A stretch of DNA of 64,000 bases from Zygnema cylindricum (Eukaryota > Streptophyta > Zygnematophyceae > Zygnematales > Zygnemataceae). This document shows, piece by piece, positions 39,201-49,420 of this stretch. The DNA is taken from the NCBI GenBank assembly GCA_037447655.1, contig JBBHKE010001991.1:1-64000 (forward strand), written 5' to 3'. Under the pieces are notes generated by a model. The model worked only from the letters and a program-made list of their open reading frames with translations. It was not told where the DNA came from and ran no database searches. Each line of letters opens with the position of its first letter. The first letter of the stretch is position 1. A program made the translations under genes and the position numbers.

Positions 39201-41302
39201 AAATTCTTTCCTAACATTTTGGGTAATGATTAAATTATCGTAAACACAACAAAACGCACTGATAATCTTCTATAAGTGACCGGAAAAGTGTAAAAAACTC
39301 AAAGTGAACTTCATCACATGCTTGCAATTAAGTCTTAGATAACAATGATACCAAGGGTCCCTTTGTTCTACCTTAAACTCTAAGTATTAATAATGTGTGG
39401 ACATGCTATTTGCATTCAATCGTTTTGGTTTATTAAATGGTAGTAACTTGTTAAATATCTTTCGTGGTTGCAATTAACTCGTATCATTACTTCATTGCAC
39501 AAGTTCACATCTATTGATATTTGTTTCCACATTCTCTCCCTCATTTTCAAACTGTTGTGTGAATTTTTCCAGATCCATGGACATTTTATGCAAAGGGTAG
39601 GCTTTGAATGATATGATCTAGATAACGTGGTTCGTGCTCGAAAATGCTTTATAAGATGATTCATTCTCAAATATATTTGTTTAAATTACAAAGTTGTCTA
39701 CTTAAAAAATGAAAATGTTTTTTGTCTCAACAGGAATTCCACCACCTCAACTTATAACGCCACCTTCAGTGGCTTCTCCACCTCTAAAAGGAAAGACTTT
39801 TTGAATGTCATCGTTTAAAAACTTTGGTTCTAGCTTGAATATGCTTTAGGAGGTTCTTCCATTCTCGAATATATTTAGCAAAAATTATTGTTTTATTTAC
39901 TAAGTTAGTGTTTGCTGCCTCAATAGGAAATCCACCACCTCAACCTAATCCTCCACCACCTCTGGTTGCTTCTCCACCTCCAAAAGGAAAGACTTTTTGA
40001 ATGGCATTGTTTTGGTTTTTTTTTGAAGTTGCTTCCATTCTTAAAGATATTCTTAATAAAAATTCTTTTTTTTGACTTAAAAAGTGAAACTGTGTTGTCT
40101 CAACAGGAATTCCACCACCTCAACCGATAACGCCACCACCTCCAGTGGCTTCACCACCTCCAAAAGGAAAGACTTTTTTAATGGCATTGTTTTGTTTTTT
40201 CTAGAAGTTGCTTTCATTCTTAAAGATATTTAATAAAAATTCATTTTTTTTGACTTAAAAAGTAAAAATGTTTTTTGTCTCAATAGGAATTCCACCACCT
40301 CCACCCAAGTCGCCACCACTTCTAGTGGCTTCTCCACCTCCAAAAGGAAAGACATTTTGAATGGCATTATTTTGGTTTTAGCTTGAAGATGCTTCAGATA
40401 ATATTTCCATTTCAAATATATTTAACAAAGCTCCAACATTTTTGACTTAACAAGCTAAAACGTTTGCTGCCTTAACAGGGACTCCACCACCTCAATCTAA
40501 ACCTCCACCACCTCGATCTAACCCTCCACCCCCTCTGGTGGCTTCCCCACCTCCAAAAGTGGAAACTAAAACGCCGACCAATTTCACCTATATATCATTC
40601 GAAAAAAGGACGTCGATAATATTCTTGAATGATGCAAAAATATGGTCTCCATGGTTGCGTCTCACATCGCCAATTGCAATGCAACATGGACAAGCATTAC
40701 ATTTTTCTCCAATTCAACTCTTACGAACTAATGCTTCGAACCAATGTGAAGGGGCTTCCTTTGCAACATGGTTCAGTTTTCGAATACGCAGTGATGGCTT
40801 CACAATAGGAGACGGATTGGCCTTTTTTCTTCTCGCATCTAACGCAAACTTGGAAGATTTTGGGAAGGGAAACGGGCAGGTTCTTGGATATACTTATGGT
40901 GGAACGCCTACTGTAGGTAGTGTGGCTATAGCCTTTGACACTTTTTCGAATAATGGGGAACTTCTTAAGCGTAATGTTGGGTTTCGTGAAAACTTCAGTT
41001 TGACTTCAATTTCTGCAACTGCAACTCCATTTCTTAACAAAGTCAACAAAACGATAAAATCGTGGATCGATTATAACGATACAACGAGTACTTGGAAGGT
41101 TTACATCACCACATCATCTAACAAACCTAATCAACCTTTGATTATATATAAAAAATCACTTTGCGATCTTTTACGACCGACGCAATGCAGCACGTGTGGT
41201 CGCGTAACGTCCGCTTATCTCGGTTTCACGGCGGCAACAAATTCAAACAAAGATAACCACGAGGTTCGACAATGGAGTTTCGCAAGCTACTGGTCTGGTT
41301 AG
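29983..41302 (+). CDS. LRR / Cys-rich / Pro-rich / L-type lectin gene (partial model)
   Basis: Exons in order: LRR 29983-30054, 30583-30654, 31436-31507, 32517-32588 and 36685-36756 (each 72 nt, one 24-residue repeat, same phase); Cys-rich exon 38772-39055; lectin exon 40479-41302, with four proline-rich candidate exons between. The phases join: LRR exons are phase 2 throughout, the Cys-rich exon shifts to phase 1, and the lectin acceptor accepts phase 1. No start codon or signal peptide exon was found. The 5' end would have to lie near or across the palindrome junction, so the gene may itself be 5'-incomplete. LRR plus legume-type lectin suggests an extracellular recognition or adhesion protein. 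No kinase or membrane segment follows. The function is inferred from domains only. Confidence 0.7.
30197..30232. repeat. TA microsatellite
   Basis: A perfect (TA)n run within a larger ATATGTAT-rich stretch (30117-30245), in the intron between LRR exons 1 and 2. Confidence 0.85.
30583..30654 (+). CDS. LRR exon 2
   Basis: 72 nt, acceptor TTTGCAG and donor GTAAGA. Encodes NLYNNEMTGKIPDSISQM plus the repeat end. Same phase as its neighbours. Confidence 0.85.
31436..31507 (+). CDS. LRR exon 3
   Basis: 72 nt, acceptor CATAG and donor GTAAGG. Encodes YLSNNQLSGQIPSSITQL plus the repeat end. A purine-rich low-complexity stretch follows in the intron (31530-31590). Confidence 0.85.
32517..32588 (+). 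CDS. LRR exon 4
   Basis: 72 nt, acceptor TTTCAG and donor GTAAG. Encodes FFSDNRLSGRIPSSIGQL plus the repeat end. The next LRR exon is over 4 kb away, across the repeat-filled inner spacer. Confidence 0.85.
32589..33295. other. Spacer intron DNA, no gene seen
   Basis: AT-rich. A plus-strand frame at 32651-32944 is open for 97 codons but has no recognised domain and no repeat-unit match. Nothing else found. Confidence 0.4.
33296..34470. mobile_element. Foldback element with internal partial tandem duplication
   Basis: 33296-33567 is the reverse complement of 34189-34470, including actcta/tagagt and ccggtctacatt/aatgtagaccgg landmarks. Between them a core (33568-33723) and one arm are duplicated, giving arm, core, arm, partial arm, core, arm. 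A further fragment lies at 35440-35667. I cannot assign a superfamily because the true termini and target duplication are unclear. Confidence 0.7.
34758..34821. mobile_element. Truncated CACCG-family MITE
   Basis: Begins CACCGCCAATCGCTATTA after TA and is cut after about 64 bp, where the degenerate duplicate begins. Confidence 0.7.
34822..35400 (+). repeat. Degenerate direct copy of 34330-34821, dominated by short deletions
   Basis: The order of landmarks (gtaagtattcttaattttg, aatctgatacta, attacgcat, tctttgacattaaaaatat, gcatcagttatacta) repeats exactly, but many one- to six-base deletions separate the copies and almost no insertions do. A CACCG-family MITE (35206-35398) closes it. Confidence 0.75.
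35206..35398. mobile_element. CACCG-family MITE in spacer
   Basis: Starts CACCGCCAATCGCTATTA after TA and ends CGATTGGCGGT. One base appears lost at the last terminus. Confidence 0.72.
35668..35788. mobile_element. CACCG-family MITE, truncated half
   Basis: Ends CGATTGGCGGTG before TA. Its inner part (acgctatttaaggacgtgg) mirrors the interior of the 35206-35398 copy. The left end is cut by the foldback fragment. Confidence 0.68.
36224..36606. mobile_element. Two adjacent degenerate CACCG-family MITEs (right arm)
   Basis: 36224-36405 and 36408-36606, the mirror copies of 29499-29703 and 29298-29496. The pair sits just 5' of the single-LRR exon of the right arm. Confidence 0.65.
36685..36756 (+). 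CDS. LRR exon 5 (right arm)
   Basis: 72 nt, acceptor CAAAG and donor GTAAGA, one LRR (FGNQLSGKIPDSVRQLTNL). Mirrors 29148-29219. It is the first exon of the gene that lies inside the duplicated arm. Confidence 0.85.
37010..37400 (+). repeat. Polypurine tract, mirror of 28490-28885
   Basis: Irregular GGGAGG, GGAAAG and GAGGGG words, almost without pyrimidines. Frames across it are compositional. Confidence 0.85.
37766..37981. mobile_element. CACCG-family MITE, right-arm copy
   Basis: Mirror of 27927-28143, flanked by TA on the left. Termini CACCATGTATCGCTAGTA and CGATACACGGTG. Confidence 0.75.
38035..38182 (+). pseudogene. Non-LTR retrotransposon reverse-transcriptase fragment, right copy
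   Basis: Translation reads LHPDWVVLQVDVWNAFN followed by MVDRNFIFVEL. This is the conserved RT block around the first catalytic Asp (QVDV) and the xNAFN motif. Only about 45 residues remain, directly after a CACCG-family MITE, in an intron of the LRR-lectin gene. Confidence 0.65.
38454..38705 (+). other. Open frame conserved in both arms, unknown
   Basis: An 83-codon frame, mirrored at 27187-27438 with the same length and about six residue differences. It has an internal CAACAG acceptor-like site. A second overlapping frame is equally open, so coding is not proven. It lies between LRR exon 5 and the Cys-rich exon and might be an unrecognised exon or simply conserved intron. Confidence 0.3.
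38772..39055 (+). CDS. Cys-rich exon with terminal LRR half, right copy
   Basis: 284 nt, acceptor TTTGTAG, donor GTATGT, phase 2 in and phase 1 out. Starts SIANNYFTGPI, which caps the LRR array, then a Cys-rich segment (CEELQYNC, CPLTNQ, CIAFCDTT, GPCGGGGIC, CTCYTGH, YTCV) rich in Asn-linked glycosylation motifs (NRS, NGT). Suggests an extracellular disulphide-bonded linker. No family assigned. Confidence 0.8.
39734..40360 (+). repeat. Four tandem proline-rich candidate exons
   Basis: Units at 39734-39804, 39927-40000, 40107-40204 and 40287-40360. Each starts after a (C/T)AG acceptor in phase 1 and encodes GIPPP or GNPPP, a Pro-rich stretch, then VASPP(L/P)KGKTF. Three end in TGA directly after KTF; the third runs on for seven codons. 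No GT donor follows the coding part, whereas the lectin exon at the same place reads KVETK and continues. The spacing of 180-193 bp equals the distance to the lectin exon, so the whole exon start was duplicated. They could be alternative terminal exons or dead copies. Confidence 0.78.
40479..41302 (+). CDS. L-type (legume-like) lectin domain exon, right copy
   Basis: Acceptor TTAACAG. The proline-rich lead is followed by the lectin fold, with the same landmarks as the left copy (FATWFSFRI, GDGLAFFLL, AFDTFSNNG, IDYND, HEVRQWSFASYW). The metal-cluster Glu is Ala, and the Asp codon is at 40937-40939. It ends YWSG then TAG, overlapping a GTTAGT donor-like site, so a further exon cannot be excluded. 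Secreted sugar binding is the likely role by family. Confidence 0.87.
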
Positions 41303-42240
41303 TAGCCACAGTTATGTTTAAAGGGATTCTGCAATCTTCATAACTTGCAGCGTGATTATGTTATGACTACACTTTGTAGGAATTCTGCAGTTTCAATAAC
41401 CAGCATCGTGGTTTTGTCCGAATGGATTGTCGATTGATATAGACATCATGGTTAAACACCGGAAGATGGGTTTCTTTTTCTTTTCTATGTACGAAAATGT
41501 TTTCTTAAACAGGCTTAAAGTGTTGAAAGACTCTTACTTTACAAGATATTAAACTACAGCAAAGTTTTGTATTGTTGAAATGACCGAATTGCAAATTTTG
41601 ATTTTGTTGGTAACTTGTTCTTTTTTTTGCGTAATTCTGTCGGTAACTTGGGAAAGAAAAGTAATTACATAATTTACCGCAACATTTAGGGTGTTACTCA
41701 CGCTGGACTTCCACCAAAAATTGGATCAACATTTCTTCGTTCGTTGTATTGGTTTCAATGTCAACTACAATTGACCTCATTTGGCATTCTCAGAAGAATA
41801 GCGATGTGGAGTTGTTCCTTGGAATGCGACTTTAACTCCGTACAGGTATACATTGTCCAGGTTAGCATTTCAGATATGTGCAGTGGTCGAATCATGTGAA
41901 AATATAATATATTTATATTTTCTTCGGCAAACATTCTGTAGGCATCTTTTGGAGGCGGAAAAAAATCACAATTCTTGGTTTGCTTTCACTTTTGACTTAG
42001 TTATACTGAGTTGGTTTGTGTTTTTTTGTGTTTGTCTTTTTGTATTAGGCTAGTAATAAAGCTATGATAAAAAATATCAGAGCTACAAGGTAAAAAATGT
42101 AAATGAACAAGTTATGACCGTAGATGACATAACTTACAGAGGTAGTTTTCTCATTTTGTTATATATTCTCTTATAGTATGGTATACACTAGCTACAAAAG
42201 ATACTGCTGATTTATAGAGTACTACCTCAATGTGTATTTT
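41303..42240. other. 3' flank of the lectin gene, no certain exon
   Basis: Mirrors about 23850-24781. The frame 41853-42053 is hydrophobic at its end, but the left arm breaks that frame. Presumed 3' UTR or intergenic. Confidence 0.4.
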
Positions 42241-43357
42241 GGGTACGACCCCATGTACTTACAACTTAGCGAACTTACTTTGTTTTTTAGAGCGGATCCG
42301 GCAGACCCGGATTTCAGGTGTCTCTATGTGTTTACTCGAAATTGTTACTTAACTATGTGACGATTGTATACGTCGACAATGCCCGTGACGGCTGTCAACG
42401 AATACAATCTGTCTTGCCGCACCGTTTTTTTGAAACTTTGTGAAGCGTCGCAAGACACATCGTAATTTTTGAAACGATTTGGTTTGTCGCATGTCCTTGC
42501 CTGGCATCGTAGACGTATAGCCTTCCAGCCGTGGCTGTACAACATGCCTTTGCGTAAACCTCTTCTGTCTGGCCATCATGACTTCGCAAATTTTTCACCT
42601 TCGCACATTTTTCACCTTTACATGAAATAAACCATAAAAGGTGCATGCGGACAAAAACAAACAGTATGGGTATCGAGCAAGCCTTCATACATTTGCGGGA
42701 CCTTCAGCACCTCGCGGGACCCGTCCCGCACTCCGAAACAAAGACCGTAATCAGGTATCTTAAATAGGGTTTATATGTTTAGGGTCGTTTATTTTTTGTT
42801 TTTTTAATATAAAAAAAACAAAAACAAATAAAAAACCCTAAATATACGGTCGCGCAGAGAAAGCGGGAGGCGGGCTTGATGTGGACCCATTTACCGTGGG
42901 CAAAAAGTCGCGGAAAGTTGCAAGATTCAACCTTGTACTTTTTTCTGTCGTCTGAAATATTTGAAACTTTTCACACGTGAGAATACGTTATCTTACTTGT
43001 GAAAAGGGTTCTTCTATATTTAAAACACATTGCAGATGTTTTTATGATAAGTTTGAAGATGTGACAGTGGGTTCGAAAAAATACAAGACGACAAATTTTC
43101 GTACATTCTAAGTTCGAGGGTGACGCAAATTGTACTCTACAAATTTTTGATTTATTCGCACGGTTGCATCTTTAGCAGTACGACGCTAAGTTTTTAAGGA
43201 AAAAAACAGAAACAAACCTGTACTTAGCCACATAGAGTTGTACCCTAAAAAACAATTTCGTTGTTACACATTGGGACACTCAAAAACAGTGTACATAGAA
43301 TCTTCGCTAGGATACAATGTAAGTTCGCTAAGTTACAACTACATGGGGCTTTACCCC
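42241..43357 (-). mobile_element. PIF/Harbinger-like element, family B, right-arm copy
   Basis: Mirror of 22245-23375, with termini around GACCCCATGTA and GGGGCTTTACCCC. Directly beyond, a segment of about 57 bp including the terminus is duplicated in tandem (to about 43436), which the left arm lacks. Confidence 0.7.
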
Positions 43358-43853
43358 AAGTATACATCAAAATAGGATAATCGCTAAGTTACAACTACGT
43401 GGGGCTTTACCCCAAGTATACATCAAAAATAGGATAATAACAGGTCAATTGAAAGAAAGACACCATATGAAATGCGGATTGAATCAAAACCTTCCGTTAA
43501 AGAAGATTTAAACAACTAGAGGATAGGCTTTAACCGTTTACACGCGGGTACCATTTAAATCCAACACACAGGTTGAAGCTTTGTCCCAAAACGACAAATC
43601 AAAAACCGGCACCAACAGGGCACAAGAATATGTCACGTTACTGACAAATCCGAGGGCTTTTCCAGGCGCCATCCGTTACCATGGTGAGTTTCAACACAGA
43701 AAACCCAACCGCAAAATCGAAGGCTATGTGTACAATCGAATCGGTCGTCCGCCATAACAGTCATCCAAACCGTAATTGTTAGCGTCGTGGACACCTGTAA
43801 AGACTGCCAAATCGTCGTACGAGAACAGAAAGATTTTATTTAAGGGTGCGTCT

Positions 43854-44605
43854 CCATATACTTAAAACTTAGCGAAATTACCTTGTTTTTTAGCGCAGAT
43901 CCGGCGGACCCGGATTTTAAGTGTCCCTATGTGTAACAACGACATAGTTACTTAAGGGTGTGACGATTGTATACATTGACAATGCCCGTGACGACTTTCA
44001 ACGTCTACGATTTGTAATGACGCATGCTATTTTTTGTAACAGCTTGTGACATCGCATGAGTTTTTGTGACATTGTAGATGTACCGCCTTCGAGCTTGTGT
44101 CGTTTCACGGTTGAAGAAGATGCACTTTGCTCGACATGAAATGACATCAAAACCTTGAGAACCCAGGCAAAATAAAATTTGTACCCGACGCAAACAGACA
44201 AAACTTAACAAATTGTGTACTTTGATTCGTCGTACCTGAACGCAAACGGACAAAATATAATGAAGTCGTGTACCTTTCGCCGTCGATTAAATTCGTTTGA
44301 AATTTTTGTAATTTTTTTTTGCACATGCTAATACGTGTTCCTATTTGTTTTTCGAAAATACTTTGTTTTAAATCACATAGTCCCTATTTTTTAAAGAAAA
44401 GTTTGGAGATGACGTTTTTTAGCGTGGCCGTGGGTCGAAGAACACAAGACGACAACATGTAGTACATCTTAAATTCGATGATGACGCAAAATGTACTTCT
44501 CCTTTTTGTTATTTTTTTGTACGGTTGAAACTTACACGGTACAGCTCTAAGTTTTACAGGAAAATGACAAAAAAAACCCTTAATTTGACACATGGATACG
44601 CACCC
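43854..44605 (-). mobile_element. PIF/Harbinger-like element, family A, right-arm copy
   Basis: Mirror of 21036-21796 with GGGTGCGTCTCCAT at one end and ATGGATACGCACCC at the other (one mismatch). Same family as 1-555. Confidence 0.78.
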
Positions 44606-44810
44606 TACAACCTCCGGGGAAAAACTAGCGGCTATATGTACATCTTACAAACCGTCGCCAGTTCACTATGGGTACAAAGTATAGACTAGCCCGCAGGCAC
44701 ATACAAACGACTTGCAACGTCCCAAAAAAATTTGGGCTACGTGGACAAACGGATCTATCGGGCTTCGCAAAACTTAAATTTAAAAAAGGGTTTTTAAAAC
44801 TCAAATTTAA

Positions 44811-46589
44811 AAAAGGGAATTGATCATGACGGTGACTGTTTTGGTTCCGCACAGTCACGTCATTTTGTCAGAAAATGTACGTTTGAAGTACATATTGGTT
44901 TAAATAAATTCGCGTTGAGTACAAATTTGACGGTCAATCAGTTAGACAACTTTGACTTTCAAAATATTGTTTCAACCGCATAAAATTTTGCCGCGTTTGC
45001 GAACGTCGACCGTCATAATAAAATTAGCAATTCACATGGCCGGCGAACGTTTACGGTAACAAAACTGCGGCAACCATATGTAAATAAAAGTGTTGCAGAC
45101 AGTCACTTTTTGTCTTTATGTGAGCCTCACGGTGAGAGCACTTAGCCGCTGAATTGAAATTTAATCGTCTAAGTGTTACATTGAACTTAGACGCAAAGTG
45201 AAATGAAACCTCTTTAAATTAAAGTATTATAAATCTTGTAGGGAAATATTAAAACACACGAAACGAAATAAACTTTGTACACTAATAAAACGAACCGGCA
45301 TAAAAATATCAATTGAAATTAAATGAAAAAATGCGCGTCGTCACGCGCGACAAAATCGAGCCACACTATCTATGAATCAATATTCTTATATTGAGAGCAA
45401 AATTTCGTTTCATGCGTTTTTATATTTCCATACAAAACTTACAGTAGTTCATCTTAGTATAAAGAGGCTTCGTTCCAATTTGCGTCTAAGTTCAATGTAA
45501 CGCTTAGGGTGGACTTCCATTTTAGCATTTCAGTAATTGTACGGAAAATTTTACTGAAGGGAGTGCCATCTATTAGGTCGTGTCAGTAAACCACTTTTGA
45601 TTTGCGTGGCTCATTCTCGTTGGTAGCACGTAGGTTAATATTAGATGTTTAAAATCTTGAAAGAATCTTAAATTGCATTTTCTGAATGTAATATATGTAC
45701 GAACGGAGGTAATATCGGTACTAGCGGAGGAAATATTTGTACCAGTTGAGGAAATATCTGTACCAGCGGTGGTAATTAATGCCTCGTACAGAGGGCATTA
45801 AATGTACTACCCAAAAATTTAAAACGCAACGATAAAAAGGCGGCGACAAACTTTGCGGTGGGAGCGTGACGGGATAATTTCTACGGATTCGCAGCCACCC
45901 TGGCAGAAGGCACATGGCCCTTGCGACTTGTACGCACATGCGCACGCTTCTCGTGGATTTTTTTGACCTTTTCCATGCGGCCTATTTTTACACGTTTTGT
46001 ATTCAAGAACTGTCCTCCTTGTGCACGGTCTTAACAAACTGTAGGGTTGGCGAAGTGGCGTCTTGGATAAAAAGTGTAATAGAATTCGACGGTCCTAATT
46101 TAAGCCTACAACCTTGGACATTTTTCTGTAATGTTTTTTTCCTTGGAAAAAAAAACATGTACGGAAATGTACGAAAATGTACGGTCGTCAGTAAAAAACC
46201 CCAATTTTTCGCTAATGGAAGTTCACCCTTAGACGATTAAATTTCAGTTTTGCGGCTAAGTGCTCTCACCGTGGAGCTCACGTAAAGACAAAAAGTGACT
46301 GTCTGCAACACTTTTATTTACATGTGATTGCCGCAGTTTTGTTACCGTAAGCATTCGTCGGCGGTGTGAATTGCTAATTTTATTATGACGGTCAACGTCT
46401 CCAAGCGCGGCAAAATTTTAAGCGGTTGAAACAATATTTTGAAAGTCAAAGTGGTCCAACCGATTGACCGTCAAATTTGTACTCAACGGTACTTTATTTG
46501 TACCATATGTACTTCAAACGTACAATTTTAGACAAAATGACGGAAGTGACTGTGCGCAACCAAAACAGTCACTGTCATCATCAATTCCC
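44811..46589. mobile_element. Long foldback element, right arm only, with nested MITE
   Basis: The two halves are near-complementary over several hundred bases, ending GGGAATTGAT and ATCAATTCCC. TTAA occurs on both sides (44807-44810, 46590-46593), and the left arm near 20680 has one TTAA at the uninterrupted site. TTAA duplication would suggest a piggyBac-like mobiliser, but the first terminus has four extra A, so this is tentative. The Harbinger-like MITE 45507-46228 interrupts one half. No transposase frame seen. Confidence 0.75.
45507..46228 (+). mobile_element. PIF/Harbinger-like MITE, family C, nested
   Basis: Begins GGGTGGACTTCCATT and ends AATGGAAGTTCACCC, flanked by TTA on both sides (45504-45506, 46229-46231). 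A relative is nested in the left-arm hAT-like element at 17724-18427. It holds three imperfect copies of a 21-bp gtaccagcggaggaaatat-type unit near 45715-45775. Confidence 0.85.
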
Positions 46590-46593
46590 TTAA

Positions 46594-47878
46594 ATAATCC
46601 AAGAAAACCCGGTAGCGCTAACCATAGTGCTACGTGTACAGCAGTACGACTGTCAGACAACCGTACAAATTAAAAGTTCGCACAAGAAACCATCCTGCAA
46701 AAAATAGGGCTACGTGTACAAGAGTAAATAAACGGCTGCCAGGTCACGGAAGTACAGGCCCAGCCCGCATACGACAAGCAAACCTGCAACGTGAAACCAG
46801 AAAAAATTCAGGCTACATGAATGGAAAGGTCGTCCGTACAAAATGTCGCATCTTCATAATCTCCTAACAAACGACACTTCGGTACACTACCGTACAGTAC
46901 CTTACTGGAAATCAGAATAATGGCCGTTACATTGTTGGCACCTGGCTGGACCGTACGAACGCTACGTGGCTAAGAAACTTTGTCCGTACATAAGTGCAAG
47001 ATGCGCTACAGCAAACTGAACAGTATTCCGGGATTTCCGTTACACCTGGACACTTCCTGCACAGCTCCAAACTAAATAGGAAGCTGTGACTGGACCGACG
47101 CAGCCAATGATGAACCGATCTACATTCGTATCCAGACCGTTCGTCCATGACCGTACAGTAGGTCTTTATATGAGAGCGTATCGCGGTCTTTGACAGATGT
47201 GACATGTAACGTGTGGTCTTTCAGTTTTGGAGCATAAATGATGTTGTGACGCCTATTTAAGTGACGCCAAACCAAAAATAACCAAAAATAATATTTATTC
47301 GCTATAGTATTCGCCTCGCGACAAGTTTCGTACAAGCGTGCGACGTCTCCGGTCGTTTGTTTTGTCCGGGCGTTTCTTTCCAACGATTGGATCAGACAAG
47401 CTGAGGGACGCGTAGAAAATCGCCACGTGGAATTGACGTGTAAAGTAAAAAATATCGAAATTTTAACAGAAATATGGGGAAATACTTTTTATCGTATGTC
47501 ATTTTGACATACGAAATATTCAAACTTAACAAAGTACAGTATTAAACGGAGTGAAATATGACGGAGTGGGGAAAAAAAAAAAAGTGAAAAGAAAAACTAG
47601 AAAAATAAAAAAAGAGATGTTTGAAAGAAAAAATCTTTGCGTGCCATATTTTCTCTCAAAAAGCGTTAGGTGACAAAAAAACGTTAAGACGGTTTTTCCC
47701 CCGTTTTTTCCTTAAAACCAATGATTTTTTTCGACCATGCATTTTGTTTTTTTGTAAATACATAAAGTCATAAAAAACTATTTTAGGCTCTGGAGAATTT
47801 TCAGATTTTTGTAACTGGACTTGGTCTATAAACCCCTCCTGCAACATTTTTTTCGAACACAAAAGTAGTTATTACTTA
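46594..47878. other. Right-arm intergenic DNA, no gene seen
   Basis: Mirrors about 16600-20690 of the left arm minus the left-only insertions. It contains the empty sites for 19779-19990, for the 17368-19427 nest and for 16709-17261. No conserved frame. Confidence 0.5.
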
Positions 47879-48682
47879 GGGTAACCTTCCATTAGGCGAA
47901 AAGTGGGGTTGTTTACTGGAGAAAGTACCTTTCTGTACTAGGCCGTACTGTTTTTTTTTTTGTTTTTACAAAAGATGTTTACTAAAAATTCGTTGAGATT
48001 CTCCAGACTTCTTGGAGAAAAATACCACCGTCCGATTTTCAATTTTCGACGCAAACGCTTCTTGTTTCCAGTACGTAGCTAGTCTCCTCCGACTGTCCTC
48101 GGGAGGAGAGTTTGTGATTACTGGACGCGTGTTTTGGTCCACTTGTAAAGTCAGAGTCGATCCACGACAGACGTGAAGCAATAAACTTACATGTGGCAAT
48201 TGGAGTGTACCGTGTGACATAAAAGCCAGCCTGTTCGACGACAAAAAAATCTTGGTTGTATAGCCAGCCTGTTCGACGACAAAAAAAACTTGGTTGTAAG
48301 ACATCCTGTGACGTCTCCTTCATAAATGTGCGATACAGCGATTCACGTACAAATGGTACATTCTTGGACATTTGTACAAACTTTAATTTTGCAACGGTTT
48401 TCGTGGCCGTTGATACCACAACAACCGTAAGAACGTTCAGATTGTACATTAGCGTGACGCTACTAGATATTTTAATCGGCGTCTGCCCGTACACATACGC
48501 AGCTGCGATTTTGTCCTTTTGCAAATGATGATTATTCCCGGGCGGCTCAACAGGTCCTACGTGGTACCAATCGCAATCTAACACCTCATTCACTGGCACG
48601 ACCTGATGGAAGGGTGTTACAAATATTACTGCCAGTAAACGTGTTCGTACGATTACTGGGAACGCCTGATGGAAGGTTACCG
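47879..48682 (+). mobile_element. PIF/Harbinger-like MITE, right arm only
   Basis: Termini GGGTAACCTTCCATTAGG and CCTGATGGAAGGTTACCG, flanked by TTA (47876-47878, 48683-48685). The left arm near 16580 has no element. Related to family C by its termini. Contains a short tandem duplication near 48220-48300 (ccagcctgttcgacgacaaa). Confidence 0.8.
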
Positions 48683-49009
48683 TTATGGACCGGTTGCCGT
48701 ACTTTGTCGGATTCGATTTGCCGTACTCTTTCATATCTGATTTTCCATAATTTTTGGGATCTGCTTGGATTTTTTGCGCCATTCGCGTCATTTGCGTCAT
48801 CCGGACACAGAATCCTGCGAGATCCTCGTCGACCGTTGACCGTAGACGTGTGAATATCATAAGATGACACTCCTCTGTGTACGTACTGTATCATGTAAGC
48901 GTACGTACTGATTACGTGCGTACTTTTACGAGCGTACATTATTTCGTGCGTGCCAATACGTTAAAATATACGTACTCGTAAGTTCTTGCCAATCTGCGCT
49001 CCCGCCTTT

Positions 49010-49420
49010 TTTGCTTCCCGCTTTTCCGTCCGCCAACCTGTCCCCTCTCCCTCCTTTTCCCCTCTTTCCCTTCCTCTTTTCCATCCTCCTTCGCTCTTTA
49101 TCTCTCTCTCCCTCCTTTCCTTTCTCACTCCTCCCGTTTCCGCGCCCTTTGCCTCCTCCTTCCTCCCTCCCTCCAAGGTGGAGAGAGGAGAAATAAGGAG
49201 CGAGGGTAATTGGGTTTTGTCACAATTGGGGTACTGGGAGAGAAGGGAAGGAGAAAAGAGATAGTTGAGAAAGGGAAATATGAGGGGATGGGGAGGAGGG
49301 AGGAGTCCTATACTCTCCTCTCTGTCTTTCTCTCCCTCTCTTTCTCCTTTTCTCCCGCTCGTTCTTCTTCTCTCCCTCCATTTCCCTTTTCTCTTTCCCT
49401 TTCCCTCTTTAAAGAGACTA
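49010..49420. repeat. Pyrimidine/purine low-complexity tract, mirror of 15881-16250
   Basis: Mirror of the left-arm tract, with small length differences. Frames across it are compositional. Confidence 0.8.
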
